From Plantago major (Eukaryota > Streptophyta > Magnoliopsida > Lamiales > Plantaginaceae): a DNA stretch of 64,000 nt. A program made the position numbers and the translations under genes. The notes beneath the pieces were generated by a model. That model searched no databases. It was not told the origin of the DNA and saw nothing but the letters and a program-made list of their open reading frames with translations. The stretch covers positions 51,212,580 to 51,276,579 of the forward strand of contig CM048840.1 in assembly GCA_026545765.1 (NCBI GenBank). The letters are read 5' to 3'. This document shows positions 9,766-21,849 of the stretch, piece by piece; within the stretch, counting starts at the first letter, position 1, and each line of letters starts with the position of its first letter.

Positions 9766-10619
9766 TTTCCTATACTGTGTTCTTCAATACTCTTGTCAGA
9801 TTCAGTATAGGTCATTTTGGTTCCAATGCTCATAGGTATCTTAGCATTCTTTTCAGAAGACTTTACATTAAACTTGTTGAGCATGTCTTTTGTATACTTT
9901 GTTTGACTAATGAATATTCCATCATTAAGTTGCTTGACTTGCAATCCTAGGAAGTAGTTCAATTCTCCCATCATGCTCATCTCAAATTTACTTTTCATGA
10001 GCTCAGCAAAGTCTTTACAAAGTTGCTTGTCTTTAGATCCAAATATAATGTCATCAACATATACTTGAACTAAAAGTAGTTTCACTTCATGGTTCAAAGT
10101 AAAGAGTGTTTTATCAAGATCTTCTTTCTTGAAGCCACTTTCCAGAAAGTATTTGGCAAAACTATCATACCATGCTCTTGGAGCATGTTTCAGTCCATAC
10201 AGAGCTTTCTAAAGCTTATAAACCATTCTACTTTATGTGGAAACTTCAAAGCCTGGTGGTTGTTCAACATAGACTTCCTCAGCAAGTTCACCGTTTAGGA
10301 ATGCACTTTTGACATCCATTTGATAAACTTTACAGTCATTATGAGCTGCAAAGTCTAGAAATAGTCGTATTGCATCTAATCTTGCAACTGGAGCATATGA
10401 CTCATCAAAATTTAGTCCTTCAGTCTAGGTGAATCCCTTGGCAACCAACCTTGCTTTGTTTCTGGTTATTTCACCAGACTCATTCATTTTGTTTCTGAAA
10501 ACCCACTTGGTTCTAATTACAGATATTCCGTTAACAAATGGAAATAGTTTCCAGACTTTGTTTCTCTCAAATTGATCCAACTCTTCTTGCATTGCAGAGA
10601 TCCAATCTTGATCCTTCAA
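9766..10619 (-). pseudogene. pol: Copia reverse transcriptase of element A
   Basis: The segment starts in the RT N-terminus (TKWVFRNKMNESGEITRNKARLVAKGFT, quoted as separate motifs TKWVFRNK and ARLVAKGFT), then continues past an in-frame TAG at 10425-10427 into [30 protein letters not shown] and the intact catalytic motif YVDDIIFGS (near 10050). [16 protein letters not shown] and IFISQTKYTKDML follow. RT copies element RNA into DNA in the particle. Further stops lie near 10200-10240. The TAG is shared with Copia B. Catalytic aspartates are retained but the frame is not. Confidence 0.9.
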
Positions 10620-10627
10620 TGCTTCTT

Positions 10628-11638
10628 CTATAGTTTTAGGATTAATGTTTGAGATGAAACATCCATAAAGACTGCATTTCCAGCAATTGCTCTCCTAGTT
10701 CTAACCCCTTGGTTTAAAGGAACAATCACATCCTTGGCAGGATGATTTCTTATCCATTTTATAATGGGTTTTGAACTAGTAGGACTAATATCATTTTGAT
10801 CTGAATGTGAATCAATATGATCTTGACAGGATACTTGTTCAGTATCTGAGATATCTGGCACACGGGAAATAGCATTGATATCTGACACTTTTTCAGTGTT
10901 AGAGATATCTGTGATTGGATTTTCAGCAATCTCATTCTCAGAAACCTCTTCATGATGAAGATTCTCAGTAAACTGTTCCATTTCTAAAATTCTCATAGGA
11001 AATTCTTCATCATGTCTTAGAGTCATCTCGTTGTTACTAAGCAATGGTTTCTTTTCATCGTCAGAGTCATCCTCCAAGTGAATGACAGAGTTGTTTCCTT
11101 TTAAGGATTCTTCTTCAGAATCTTTAATCGTTAGTTCTTTGAACCTATCTGAGAGTTCTTCATTCAAGGTTACTCTCTTGTTTCCTTTGTAGAAAACTAC
11201 ATGAACAAATTCTTCAATCTTTTGCGTTCTTTTGTTGTAGATTCTGTAGGCTTTGCTATTCACAGAATAACCAAGAAATACTCCTTCATCTGCATTTGGT
11301 TGAAATGTTCTCAAGTATTCTCTTCCATTGTTAAGAACAAAACATCTGCAACCAAACACCCTTAGATGTTTGATACTAGGGGGTCTACCTATCAAAAGTT
11401 CATAAGGAGTTTTGTCATGGTGTTTGTTAATCAAACATCTATTTTGAGTGTAGCAGGCTGTGTTAGCAACTTCAACCCAATAGATTTCACTTATTTCAGT
11501 GTCAGCAAGCATTGTTCTTGCTGATTCTTTTATGGTCATATTCTTCCTTTCAGCAACACCATTTTGTTGTGGTGTCCTTATTGATAGTTGATGTTGTATA
11601 CCTTTGCAGGTACAAAACTCTTTTATGTACTGGTTCAC
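10628..11638 (-). pseudogene. pol: Copia integrase C-terminal half and IN-RT linker, element A
   Basis: The open frame of 336 codons begins in the integrase core (NQYIKEFCTCKGIQHQLS) and contains the catalytic glutamate motif PQQNGVAERKN, the TPYELLIGRPPS and VFGCRCFVLN motifs of the plant Copia integrase C-terminus, and FLGYS. An acidic linker follows (SEEESLKGNNSVIHLEDDSDDEKK). The frame is lost near 10660 by a small deletion relative to Copia B, just before the motif TIEEALKDQDWISAMQEEL, which continues in the next segment. Confidence 0.9.
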
Positions 11639-12255
11639 AAACTCAGTGCCATGGTCTGTTCTGATTACAGATACCTTGTCATTTTCATGACTTTAAGCTT
11701 ATTCAGCAAGTTGTGTATTTCAACCCTTGCATCAGATTTTTGTTTGAGAAATACAACCCAAGTGAATCTTGAGTAATCATCAACAACAACCAGACCATAC
11801 TTCTTTCCTGCATAGCTAGTTACAGAGGATTCAAAAAGATCCATATGTAATATTTGTAGTGGCCTTTCACTGGAGTGTTTAGTTTTAGACTTGAAAGATC
11901 TTTTGGATTGTTTTCCCATTTGGTAAGCTGAGCATATACCATCTTTTCTATATACCATCTTAGGTAAACCAACCACCAATTCTTTCTTGGCTAGCTTGTT
12001 CAGAGTTTTGAAGTTCAAGTGACTCATTCTTTTATGCCATAGCCAGTTTTCTTCAGTGTGGCCAAATTGACTCACCATGAGACATTCTTCAGTTGTGGCA
12101 GATGCCCAGTCAGCAACATTAAGATTTCCTTTTCGTCTAGCAACCAAGACTGTCTGCTTTGACTCATTGTCAATAGATTTGCATAGTTTTGACTTAATCT
12201 TTACAGTGTACCCTTTGTCTACCAACTGACTCATGCTTAGGAGATTATATTTCAA
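11639..12255 (-). pseudogene. pol: Copia GAG-pre-integrase and integrase N-terminal half, element A
   Basis: The motif order is MKYNLLSMSQLVDKGY, HKRMSHLNF (zinc-binding histidines), CSAYQMGKQSK, HMDLFES (first catalytic aspartate) and VVVDDYSRFTWVVFL. In Copia B the zinc-binding motif is CSACQMGK, so the second cysteine is replaced by tyrosine here. The frame breaks near 11665, just before RTDHGTEF, the second catalytic aspartate. Integrase inserts element DNA into the chromosome. Confidence 0.9.
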
Positions 12256-12920
12256 CCCTTTACATGTAGTACTTCAGAGATTGTAAGAGCTCCAAGCTTC
12301 AGATTGCCAAAACCTATGGTTGGATTTTCATCTCCTCCAGCAAATCTAATAATTGGTCCTTTATCGCATTTTCTATACTTAACCAGATTTGCTTTGTGTC
12401 CTGTCATGTGCTTCCCACATCCACTATCAAAATGGCACTTCGGGTTCTTCCTCAGAGTGTTCTCGTCAGCCATTAGACAAGGGTCAATGTTGGAGCAATC
12501 TGGATAGATCTCTTGAGCAACCCCACATAATTCCTTTTTCTTTTGACCAAAGCCAACCAATTCATGAGTGATGCCACATAATTCTGAAGAAGGTAGTTTG
12601 GAGTCATCTAAGTCTTCTTCCTCAGATTCTGACTCAATATCAAGAGCATCCAGTTGGATTTGAATCTTTTTCCTTTCTTCAGTGAGCATAGCACTCTGAC
12701 CTCTCTTGAAGTTTCTTCTATCTTTCTTGTCACCTGTCTTTAGCTTAGTGAAAACAGGGCAGTCTCTTTTAAAATGACCAGGTTTCTGACAATATAAACA
12801 GATATCGTTTCCGATTTCTGCTTCCTCAGTACTAGATTCTTGCTGAGCCGGCTTGTTCAGCGAGCTTGACAGCTGCATATTTTTGTACTGGTGATAGTTT
12901 GAGCCTAGATGCATTTTCAA
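12252..12920 (-). pseudogene. gag-pol: Copia Gag zinc knuckle fused in frame to protease, element A
   Basis: The frame contains the CCHC knuckle CLYCQKPGHFKRDC (pattern C-x2-C-x4-H-x4-C), an acidic stretch, ELCGITHELVGFGQKKKELCG, and ADE directly followed by NTLRKNPKC and then the protease active site HFDSGCGKHMTGH. Copies B and C have about 1.2 kb between ADE and NTxxKNP, and that segment has intron-like ends. In A the junction is at 12461/12462 and is in frame, so Gag and Pol are fused. The segment is open for 222 codons. Confidence 0.9.
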
Positions 12921-12942
12921 CTTCTCTTTGGCTTTTCTTCTC

Positions 12943-13778
12943 TCAGCCTCCCGACTGACATATTCTAGCCCCCATGGTATCCTTCTTTTCAGAAGTACCT
13001 TGTGTTACTAAAGCAACATTGTGAACTTTCCCAGCAATCATTTGTTCTCTCTGAGTAGTTTCATAGTTGATAGTAGCTAAGTGGGAAAAGAGTTCTACTG
13101 GAGTGATATTTGGTATTCCTTGGTTGAAATAAAAGTACTGAGTATGTTCCCAGTTTTGAATTAAGCTTCTCACGATAGTCTTAACATTTTTAGAGTTAGA
13201 GTATCTCTCACTTTCACCAAGTGCAGGCATTTCACTCATCAATGTTGTGAACCAGAAATCTAGTTCTTCATGAGTCTATGTGGGACCTTGTTTAAAGTTT
13301 TGGAATTTGAGCTTCAAAACTTCGAACTTATTTTCCTTTGTTTTCTCAGTGCCGGCACAGATTTCTTCAAACAGTTGCCAGGCCACTTTCGTCGTTTTTG
13401 CACCCCACAGTTTATACTGTATGTGCTTTAGAGTCGAACGTATGATGATATTGCGAGCCTGACCATCCATTCGATTTCTCTTGGTATCTTCCGATGTCCA
13501 AAGCTCTCTGGGCTTTGGCTCATAAAAACTTAACCAGTAGGTCTTCCACTAGTTGACGCACCTGTTTGTGAGGAACCACCACTTGGTTCTTCATCAGTGG
13601 GAACTCTGTCTCTACCATTAGAAACCTCCATGACCTGCTTGAGTTGTTGAATGACTCTGGGGCCATTCTTTATCACTTCGATCATTTCGTCACTGATGGC
13701 TTCTAGGTGGAGCATCATGTTGTTCTTCCATTTCTCATAGTTCTCTGGCTTGAGAATTGGAGCGTCACTTAAAGACAT
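12943..13778 (-). pseudogene. gag: Copia gag N-terminal part, element A
   Basis: ATG at 13778 opens MSLSDAPILKPENYEKW, followed by LEAISDEMIEVIKNGP and a proline/serine/threonine-rich linker. After a frameshift near 13530 it continues with GQARNIIIRSTLKHIQYKLWGAKTTKVAWQLFEEICAGTEKT and then ENKFEVLKLKFQNFKQGPT, EMPALGESERYSNSKNVKTIVRSL and FNQGIPNITPVELFSHLATINYE (separate motifs). This is the usual plant Copia Gag (UBN2-like) layout ahead of the zinc knuckle. At least three frame breaks are visible. Confidence 0.9.
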
Positions 13779-13883
13779 CCTGCAGCAAACACACTAAACA
13801 GACAAAATCAAGTGTAGGTGAAAAGCAGTTAGTGGGCACTTATCTGGGATCTAGGTTCAGTGCAGAAGGCTTGGGAACCTCCT

Positions 13884-13895
13884 TCTCTGATACCA
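13884..13895 (-). promoter_or_regulatory. Primer binding site, element A
   Basis: Minus-strand TGGTATCAGAGA lies two bases from the LTR end and matches initiator tRNA-Met except at the last base. Confidence 0.85.
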
Positions 13896-13897
13896 CT

Positions 13898-15439
13898 TAT
13901 TGGTCCAGATAACGGCAAAGGAAAAGACTAGAGGTGGGGGGGGGGGGTGAATAGTCTTTTACAACTTTTGTCGATAAACACAATTTCTCAGATATTTGTG
14001 AAGATATCTGATACTTAATTTCAGAGAGTGGAAGACTTTTCTGTTATAAGTGCACGTGCTCAGCAAGATATAATGTGTTTAAATACTTAGCAGAATAAAG
14101 AGAACGGTAAGTAAATTGTGAAAGTAAATAACACATCTTTTATATATAGTGGTATCTGAAGGTGGCGTAATCCTTCAACTAATCCACTTCGGCCTTTCTC
14201 TGACCTAAAATTCACTAAGACAGATAATTGAGTTCACCTTACAAAATATCTTCTCTCGATTCCTAAATACACTAGGTACCGAACCAAGTGTTCCCCCTGA
14301 GTTATTCTCCGGCTCCCAGCCAAGTACTTCCTATACCCTGAAACCTTTGAGTTGTTCCTTAGTTTCCCAAACTAAGTACTTCCTATGCTTAGTAACCTTG
14401 GAGTTATTCCTTAGTTTCCCAAACTAAGTACTTCATGTACTCCACGCCGTTAAAGGTGTTGGTTATGATGGTTTGTTAGGTGAGTAGTCTTACTAACTTT
14501 TCAGTTATTTAGGAATGCTCTATAGAACAAGAATCACTTAACACACTTCACAATGTGTGGTGATATGTTCTTTACTGACCCAAGTCTATGTTAAATGTTC
14601 TGGAGAATGAAACTCAGATACTTGATCTTTTAATTCAACTCCGTCACAGATAGCAATGCTTGTTAAGGATCAAGACACTTCGAAATTTCGTGCTACTTAG
14701 AATTCAAGAGCTTAGTCGCAACTGTAAGCTAAAGAGTAAGTAGGTTGAAGGCCTGTATGCTTGAATGAATAAGTTCGTTATGTGTGTAAGTTCAAGGTGT
14801 AGTGTATCTTTCAAGCATTCTAAGTGGTGATATCTATAGTTGAATTTGAAGCCGTTTGAATAGTATACGTTAGGCTCAATTCAAATTCAAACTATTGATA
14901 TCTGAAAATAGTACTGCAGAACGTTGTCTCTTTTCAGAGATTTCCTCTTTTGTTCTGATGTCTCTGTCTGCGCATTTATTGCATTGTACTATTTTTGTCC
15001 TGCAGTGCCAACGGAACTATGCACGCTTTCTGAAGCATTGCATGTCCCTTTCCAGAGACCTTCTCATCTCCAGATACCTGTTGAAACATTGTTTCCCAGA
15101 AACATAGTTTTATCCAGGGTATCTGAGCATAGATATATGTGAGCACTTTTCCTCGTTCAGAAACCTTGTGTTCTCAGATATCTTTTGCAAAACTTTTTTT
15201 ATTGAGAAACACTTGTTTCTTTAAGATATCTGGACATAGGTATCTGATGACCTTCGTCTTCAGCAATCTTGTGCAGTCTTCCAATCTTCAAATTTGTTGT
15301 ACTCTCCTCAAGGATGCCTTCTTCTTGGTCTTCTTCAAAGATATAAAAATTACATTCAGAGACCTAACATCCTATACACCTTTCTGAGCTAAGATAAGTC
15401 ATTAGTTTCTGATCAAAATCTTAACAGATATTCCTAACA
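13898..15439 (-). repeat. Copia 5' LTR of element A
   Basis: The LTR starts TGTTAGGAATATC at 15439 and ends GGACCAATA at 13898 (AACA changed to AATA). At 1,542 bp it matches the Copia B LTR length (1,538 bp). It contains the homopolymer run at 13936-13947 and the palindromic GATATC hairpin near the PBS. The LTR TATA region (near 14830) reads TATAGAT instead of the TATAAAT seen in Copia B, so the promoter is probably damaged. Confidence 0.9.
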
Positions 15440-15916
15440 AATTTTGAAATTTTAGAATTTAAATTCGGATTTTGCATTGATAAGCGTGATACAAAATTAT
15501 ATATAATAATTATAAGTTTGACCAACATCGTGGTTTGCTCAAGTAATACAATATCAATTAACATTCCCCTTAAACCCCACCCCGTTACCCACTAGCCTCG
15601 TTTAGCTCACCCCATTTTTTCTAAAAAATATTTCAGATCAATCGGGTTGTGGTGGAATTTGCAATGTACCATCGAGTGAGGATCAATGAATGCAAGAAGA
15701 AGCCTTCCGCTGATGAATCAAGAAGACTACCTTATCGCGATTATTGGAACAATTGTAGTTAAATGTTTTCTAAAGTTGCACCTTCTTAGAGTTTGAGATG
15801 TTTTTATACATTAACTTCTCGGAAATTTTGTAATTGATATTACAAATAATGTATATTATTTGTGGCATCGTCATTTATATGCATCGTATCACCTCTCGGA
15901 TATCCGGGGTGTTACA
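15440..15916 (+). repeat. 3' portion of the Tekay-like 5' LTR
   Basis: It is closely similar to 22405-22911, including the motifs GATACAAAATTATATATAAT and CGGATATCCGGGGTGTTACA. Relative to the 3' LTR it lacks about 70 bp (equivalent to 22552-22615) and has a short extra stretch near 15760-15815, so the two LTRs have diverged by indels as well as substitutions. Confidence 0.85.
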
Positions 15917-15918
15917 AG

Positions 15919-15930
15919 TGGTATCGAGCA
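15919..15930 (+). promoter_or_regulatory. Primer binding site of the Tekay-like element
   Basis: TGGTATCGAGCA begins two bases after the LTR end at 15916. It resembles the initiator tRNA-Met primer site TGGTATCAGAGC with an indel-like change. Confidence 0.6.
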
Positions 15931-16764
15931 CAGTCAATAATGGCCAAGACTACGAGACATAATCCTCGATGCAGGTAACGATGTGTATACGATGACCATG
16001 AACTGATAGTATCAAATACAAATAATAAGTTTCAAAAAAAGATCAATCAACAAAATCAACAATAGAAAAAATAAACGATTTTAATCAACAAAAAATAAAA
16101 AAAATAAAAAATAAATCAAATAAAATAGGTCGTGATCAAATAAAGAAATATGATAAACATACAAACACTCGTTAGGACCGAACGAGGATTAGAACCGGAC
16201 CGTGAGGCCTGTACGATATCCATAAGAACTGCAATAATAACCACAAAAAAAAAAAAAAAACCAAGCAAAACTAGAACAAACTCTTTTATCATCCGCTCGC
16301 TATTCTCACGAATTGTAAACCCTAGTACTGATATTAGTTCCACGTCAATGCCGTCTCCCAAGTTCATGTCTGCATCCTAACTAGCAAACCCCACTTGTTA
16401 CCTTAAATTAGGATACCACCGCAAAACTCATTGAACCTACAGATGCACGGATATGACGTAATTCTGGAAATGGATGGGTTGACATGAATCCGCTCGAGTT
16501 GACCGCCATGAGAAGAGTGACGTTATAAAATTAGGATGACAAGGAAGTAAAGTTTGAAGTGAGAAGACGAGAACGTTTCTAATATCAGTAGTCAAACGTC
16601 TAGGGCACGCATGTAAGGTGCTTATAGATACATGGCTTATCAGACCAACAGGTCAACGAATGAAGTACCCCTTGGACAAGTATCGATCGTATATATCTGA
16701 ATTAGTTGATGTGCCTTCCAAGGAGCCGACACGCGCCACCCCCATCAAGGCCAAGGTGAAATTA
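15931..16764 (+). other. Non-coding internal stretch of the Tekay-like element
   Basis: The position calls for gag, but no gag motif is readable. An A-rich tract lies at 16040-16130 and a poly-A run near 16244-16260. The short ORFs here overlap each other on both strands and show no family motif. Confidence 0.5.
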
Positions 16765-18652
16765 ACATCAAAGATTTCAAGTAACTTCTCGGATTGCCAA
16801 GCCGCATACCCTTGGGGATCACCCGTGTTTTTTCGTGAATAAAATGACGTGATCTTTCGGCGGTAAGTAAACCATCGATAATTGAACCAGGTGACTGCCA
16901 AGAATAGATAATGTTCATCGTGAATAGACAAGACTGTCGACCAGATTCATGGGGGCTAGAATGTTTTCCAAACTTGACCTTTAACAAGAGTCTCATCTGC
17001 TACGAGTCAAATAAATCGATGTTTCTAAAGCTACATTCGACCTGCTGTGATAACTACAAACCCACGGTTATGCCCTTTTAGTTGATGAATGTGTCGCATG
17101 AATTTATGCACCAGGCGTGCAACATGGTTCAATTATACCTCGACCACTAGGTAGACATAATTGTTAACAATACCCTAGTTTACGCAAAAGCACTAGAGAA
17201 TGGCACGCTCACCTACGATAACAACTAGGAGTCCTACACATCAAAGATCTCTAGGAACTTCTCAGATTGCCAAGCCCCATACCCTTGGGGATCACCCGCG
17301 TTGTTCGTGAAGGAAAGGAAGTGATCTTTCGACGGTAAGTAAACCATCGATAATTGAACCACGTGACTTCCAAGAATAGATAATGCTCGCCGTGAGTAGA
17401 TGAGACTGTCGACTAGATTCATGCGGGCTAGAATGTTTTCCAAACTTGACCTTTAATGAGAGTCTCATCTGCTATGAGTCAAATAAATCGATGTCTCTAA
17501 AGCCGCTTTCGACCCACTATGATAACTACAAACCCACGGTTATGCCCTTTTAGTTGATGAATGTGTCGCATGAATTGATGCACCAGGTGTGCAACATGTT
17601 TTAATCATACCTCGACCACTAGGTAGACATAATTGTTAACAATACCCTAGTTTACGCAAAAGCACTAGAGAATGGCACGCTCACCTACGATAACAACTTG
17701 GAGTCCTACACATCAAAGATCTCTAGGAACTTCTCAGATTGCCAAGCCCCAGACCCTTGGGGATCACCCGCGTTGTTCGTGAAGGAAAGGACGTGATCTT
17801 TCGACGGTAAGTAAACCATCGATAATTGAACCACGTGACTGCCAAGAATAGATAATGCTCGCCGTGAATAGATGAGACTGTCGATTTGATTCATGGGGGC
17901 TAGAATGTTTTCCAAACTTGACCTTTAACGAGAGTCTCATCTGCTACGAGTCAAATAAATCGATGTCTCTGAAGCCGCTTTCGACCGGCTATGATAACTA
18001 CAAACCCACGGTTATGCCCTTTTAGTTGATGAATGTGTCGCATGAATTTATGCACTAGGCGTGCAACATGTTTTAATTATACGTCGACCACTAGGTGGAC
18101 ATAATTGTTAACAATACCCTAGTTTACTCAAAAGCACTAGAGAACGGCACGCTCACCCACGACAACAACTAGGAGTCCTACACATCAAAGATTTCTAGGA
18201 ACTTCTCGAATTGCCAAGTCGCATACCCGTGGGGATCACCCGCATTGTTCGTGAAGAAAATGACGTGATCTTTCGACGGTAAGTAAACCATTGATAATTG
18301 AACCAGGTGACTGCCAAGAATAGATAATGTTCACCGTGAATAGATGAGACTATCGACCAGATTCATGGGGGCTAGAATATTTTCCAAACTTGTTCTTTAA
18401 CAAGAGTCTCATCTGCTACGAGTCAAATAAATCGATGTCTATGAAGCCGCTTTCGACCCACTATTATAACTACAAACCCACGGTTATGCCCTTTTAGTTG
18501 ATGAATGTGTCACATGAATTTATGCACTAGGCGTGCAACATGTTTTGATCATAACTCGACAACTAGGTAGACATAATTGTTAACAATACCCTAGTCTACT
18601 CAAAAGCACTAGAGAACGGCACGCTCACCTACGACAACAACTAGGAGTCCTA
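16765..18652 (+). repeat. Four tandem ~472-bp repeats inside the Tekay-like element
   Basis: Units start near 16765, 17237, 17708 and 18182 with CATCAAAGATCTCTAGGAAC or a variant, and the last three ends share GGAGTCCTACACA. Spacing is 471-473 bp. Each unit carries GATTGCCAAGCC, CGGTAAGTAAACCAT and GGTTATGCCCTTTTAGTTGA. Copies are highly similar, the first being the most divergent. No coding function is apparent. The repeated ~69-codon minus-strand ORFs at 17234-17443 and 17706-17915 are by-products of the repeat. Confidence 0.9.
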
Positions 18653-19049
18653 CACAAGCAAGGATTGTATGCGAAGTTCAATTAGTATGTACTTTGATTG
18701 ATTCATGTGGCCTTCATCGGACAACGTATATATGTCGAAGTGATGGCAGTGGAAACCTTGAAAGTATATGCATTTCTAGAGGGGAAGAGATCGAAGATAG
18801 TAATAGGATCTTATACTTCTTAGGTCTAACCGAGTAATGCTGAAGTTCCATGCAAAACTACTAGGAGACCTTGAGACTCTTATTTGGCTCACACATAATT
18901 AAATAAGATTTGAATGTAATGGTATGAGCAAGACAAGTTTAAGTAAATGAAACAACGGTTGACTACCACCCCGATTTGATCTTACCGGAAAGGCTCGAGA
19001 ACCTGTGGATATACGATGCTACATCCAGAGAAGGGATGAGAACAACACT
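18653..19049 (+). other. Unrecognised internal stretch of the Tekay-like element
   Basis: The stretch lies between the tandem repeats and the integrase remnant. By position it should be RT/RNase H remains, but no catalytic motif is readable in any frame. Confidence 0.4.
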
Positions 19050-19905
19050 GATGCAGATTGGTAAGAGGATCGCTTGGGATTTAAGAAAGCTAAAACCTTA
19101 TGAAGGAAAACTTTGGTAGGTGAACATGAGAAATCAGGTTGCAGAATATATCATTGGATGTCCCACGTGTCAACAAGTTAAAGAGGAAACTTCAATAACA
19201 GATTTTTTTTTTTTACTGAAACCACTTCATAGACTTGAATGGATAGGAACCCTGTGACGATGGACTTCATTAAAAACTTGCTCAGGTCTAAATATGGACA
19301 TGATACAACCTGGGCAATAATTGACTGACTAGCAAAGTCCGCCCAATTAATGTAGATTAAAAAGTCTTACGAGGTATTGTGTGGGAGGAAGATTAGCTGC
19401 CCTTGCCTTGGGAATTACAGGATTGATATGGATGCCTACGGAAATAGATGTCCGTACAATTGATGGGCCTAAGTAAAACACGTTTAACAATGTCAAGTTA
19501 GACAACACAAAGCCGACAAAAAAAGCGAGAACGACCATTGTCGGTGTCAATTGGCATTCCCAATAGGAGACTTGGTCTTCTTATGTATTACTCCGAAGAG
19601 AGAGACTTAACCAGATGATTAAAGGAAATGAGGACCACTATATGTGAAACCCCACATAGTGGAATGGCGTAGGTCCCGTGGCATACCAGTTCTTCCAACA
19701 TACTGGAACTCGGAAGCATGCACAACAACCTTGACGTTTTCGGTTAAATATATAACGTCGATGCAAACACGTATTATACCCCATAACCAAAGATTAGAAA
19801 ATGACCTTGAGCAACCAGAATAACTAACCTAGCAAGTCGAGAACAAATTGAGAAATCAGTACCCACTGTTGTTCGAAGAGTGAATTTGGGGACCAAATTC
19901 TCATA
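19050..19905 (+). pseudogene. pol: Chromovirus integrase to chromodomain-end remnants
   Basis: Short collinear motifs of the Tekay/Del polyprotein end survive in changing frames: VAEYIIGCPTCQQVK (zinc finger, near 19140), MDFIKN followed by YGHDTTWAIID and LAKSAQ (integrase core, 19258-19350), SYEVLCGRK (near 19365), TQSRQK (near 19508), and finally NQYPLLFEE (near 19860), matching the C-terminal end after the chromodomain. Frames shift often and many stops are present. Integrase with a chromodomain directs insertion to heterochromatin in this clade. Confidence 0.7.
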
Positions 19906-19917
19906 ACGGGGGGAGAT
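19905..19917 (+). promoter_or_regulatory. Polypurine tract of the Tekay-like element
   Basis: AACGGGGGGAGAT immediately precedes the LTR start TGTAAGACC, as expected for the plus-strand primer. Confidence 0.8.
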
Positions 19918-21689
19918 TGTAAGACCCCTCGAAAATTGATTTTCAATTACGATCCGGTGCAAAAAGTACAGTCAAAGTTGTCGTCAAAAGAACAAATTTA
20001 AATTGGATGGTTCAAGTAAGACATGAAAAGTTGACTAGCGTCAACTGAACCTTACGTAATTAAGAATCATAAATTTAAATCAAACGCTCATAATACCGGA
20101 AAGAGCACGAAAGAAACGAACTCAAAATCGAGAAGTATCAACGCAATTCAATTGAGCGATAAGTATTAGGTGCAAGCACAAAATAGTAGTTGAAATCAAC
20201 TACCACTATTTAGTTAATTTGTAAATGAAATGTTGTGCTAGCTAGTAAACTAACTATTTAACTAGTACTATGTAAATAAATTTTCTCTCCCTATCTACAC
20301 TAATGTATACTTGTACTTCATCCTACACTATAATTAGTCTTCTTCTTCCTCATTCACTCTCTCATTCTCCAACACTTCAACCTCCATTGATAAACCTCCA
20401 TAGCCAAACCTCTTTAAGCTTCAAATCCCCACTTATCCTTCACCATTTTTCACATGCAATTACATATTCCTTATCCTCTCAACTTAAGAAAGCTAATCAC
20501 ACATCCCAATTCATGATCAAGCTACAACAAAGAAGTTAGAAGGTAATAAAATCATACCCATTTCTTTCCCTTGTTCTTCTCTATTTCATCCTTTTCATTC
20601 TTTTCACTCTCTAACACATCTGTGTCCATTCAAAACTTTCTAGGAAATCAATTTGTCAATCCAATTTTGAAGGGGAGAATTGATTGATCCAAAACTCTAT
20701 GAAGGAAAGTGATAAGGTGGGTTAAATGTTGTTCTTCTCAAACTAGTTTTTAAATCTTGATGCATGCATGTTTTCTTGATGAAATCATGATGATTTTCAC
20801 TTACAAACTAAATTAAATGAGTAATATAGCCTCACTATCAATTGGGTAAGTCAATTAATCAATTGCATGTTGATTTTGAAGTAGTAGAAACTCAAATCTT
20901 GAAAATTTCCAAATCCCGTAAGCAATCTGCCCTGTTTTTGTAAAATGAAAATTAACTACTTTCCTTCATTTCTTGATGTTGATAATTTAATTAGACATGT
21001 AAAACATTATCATTCATCTCTGAGATTTGGAATTTGGTTAAAAGGAGTTTTAATGAATTAATTAAAATACGCGAAATTTACAACATTTGCAATGTTGACA
21101 AAACTGGGTACTGTTAGTAAAACCCAAATCATGTCTTAAATCTATGAAAAATGAAAGATCCAAGAGATGTTGATATTTCCCAGCAAGAATTATGTCATTT
21201 GGGGTTGTATAAAATATTTGGTGAATATTTCTCCATCATTGCTCACTGCATGAGCAGTCTAGGAAGAAAATTCCTAGGTGAAAGAATATAAAGGTGTTTT
21301 AGACTCAAAAGTATGTTTTGAATATAAAACACAGTAGTCTAGCATAAAAAAATTTGAAACCCGAGAATTGAGAATGTTTGACAACTGAAATGTACTTTAC
21401 ATTGAAGGACTAGCAAACTGTCAGAATCAGGATTTTATAAACCGAACTTAAATTCGGAGTTCATCATATGAATAACTTCAAGGATATAACTAAACATTTA
21501 TAGCTGACTTAAGATCGGTAAATAAATCATTTTGGAAGCGTTTCCACCCTAGGGGTTAACCTTGCTCAAATGAAAATGAAATTATACGAGGAGGCAATTT
21601 GGATTGTCCCACCTCTATGAAAGTATTTCCACTAAATTTAACTGTTGTCAATAAAAGGGAAGTGTTACGAATAAAACAATGAGTATAAT

Positions 21690-21835
21690 AATAATCGAGG
21701 GTGGCATCCTCATTAAAAAGAGTACAAACTAGGGAAGCAACCTCGCGTAAAAAGAGATCCACACGAGGGTGGCAACTTCGAGTAAAAAGAGATTCAAACG
21801 AGGGTGGCAACCTTGAGTAAAAAGAGTCCATGTGG
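21690..21835 (+). repeat. Minisatellite block 1 in the Tekay-like LTR
   Basis: Three to four copies of a ~45-bp unit built on CGAGGGTGGCAACYT and GTAAAAAGAG follow each other, after a related unit near 21695. Confidence 0.7.
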
Positions 21836-21849
21836 AACTTTAGGACGGT

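Larger units (their letters stand above)
441..15439 (-). mobile_element. Copia element A, SIRE/Maximus-like, ~15 kb with extra ORF3
   Basis: The order on the minus strand is LTR 15439-13898, PBS 13895-13884, gag from 13778, PR, GAG-pre-IN and IN, RT, RNase H ending near 9092, a spacer with a TATA box, ORF3 8381-2891, PPT 2544-2530, LTR 2529-441. Placing IN before RT makes it Copia. The RT/RNase H motifs ([31 protein letters not shown]) and a post-pol ORF fit the SIRE/Maximus lineage. It is inserted in the 5' LTR of the Tekay-like element to its right. Frameshifts and stops occur in every ORF. No left target duplication can be seen because a second copy continues there. Confidence 0.9.

Noticed and set aside
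16116..16380. Overlapping ORFs on both strands, the minus one with a hydrophobic segment
   Set aside because: The hydrophobic run comes from an A-rich tract; there is no conserved partner and the place is a degenerate element interior.
16653..17915. Repeated 69-92 codon minus-strand ORFs
   Set aside because: They are produced by the 472-bp tandem repeat and change length between units.
20303..20539. 78-codon plus-strand ORF in the Tekay-like LTR
   Set aside because: Serine/leucine-rich chance frame downstream of a TATA-like box inside an LTR; no motif.
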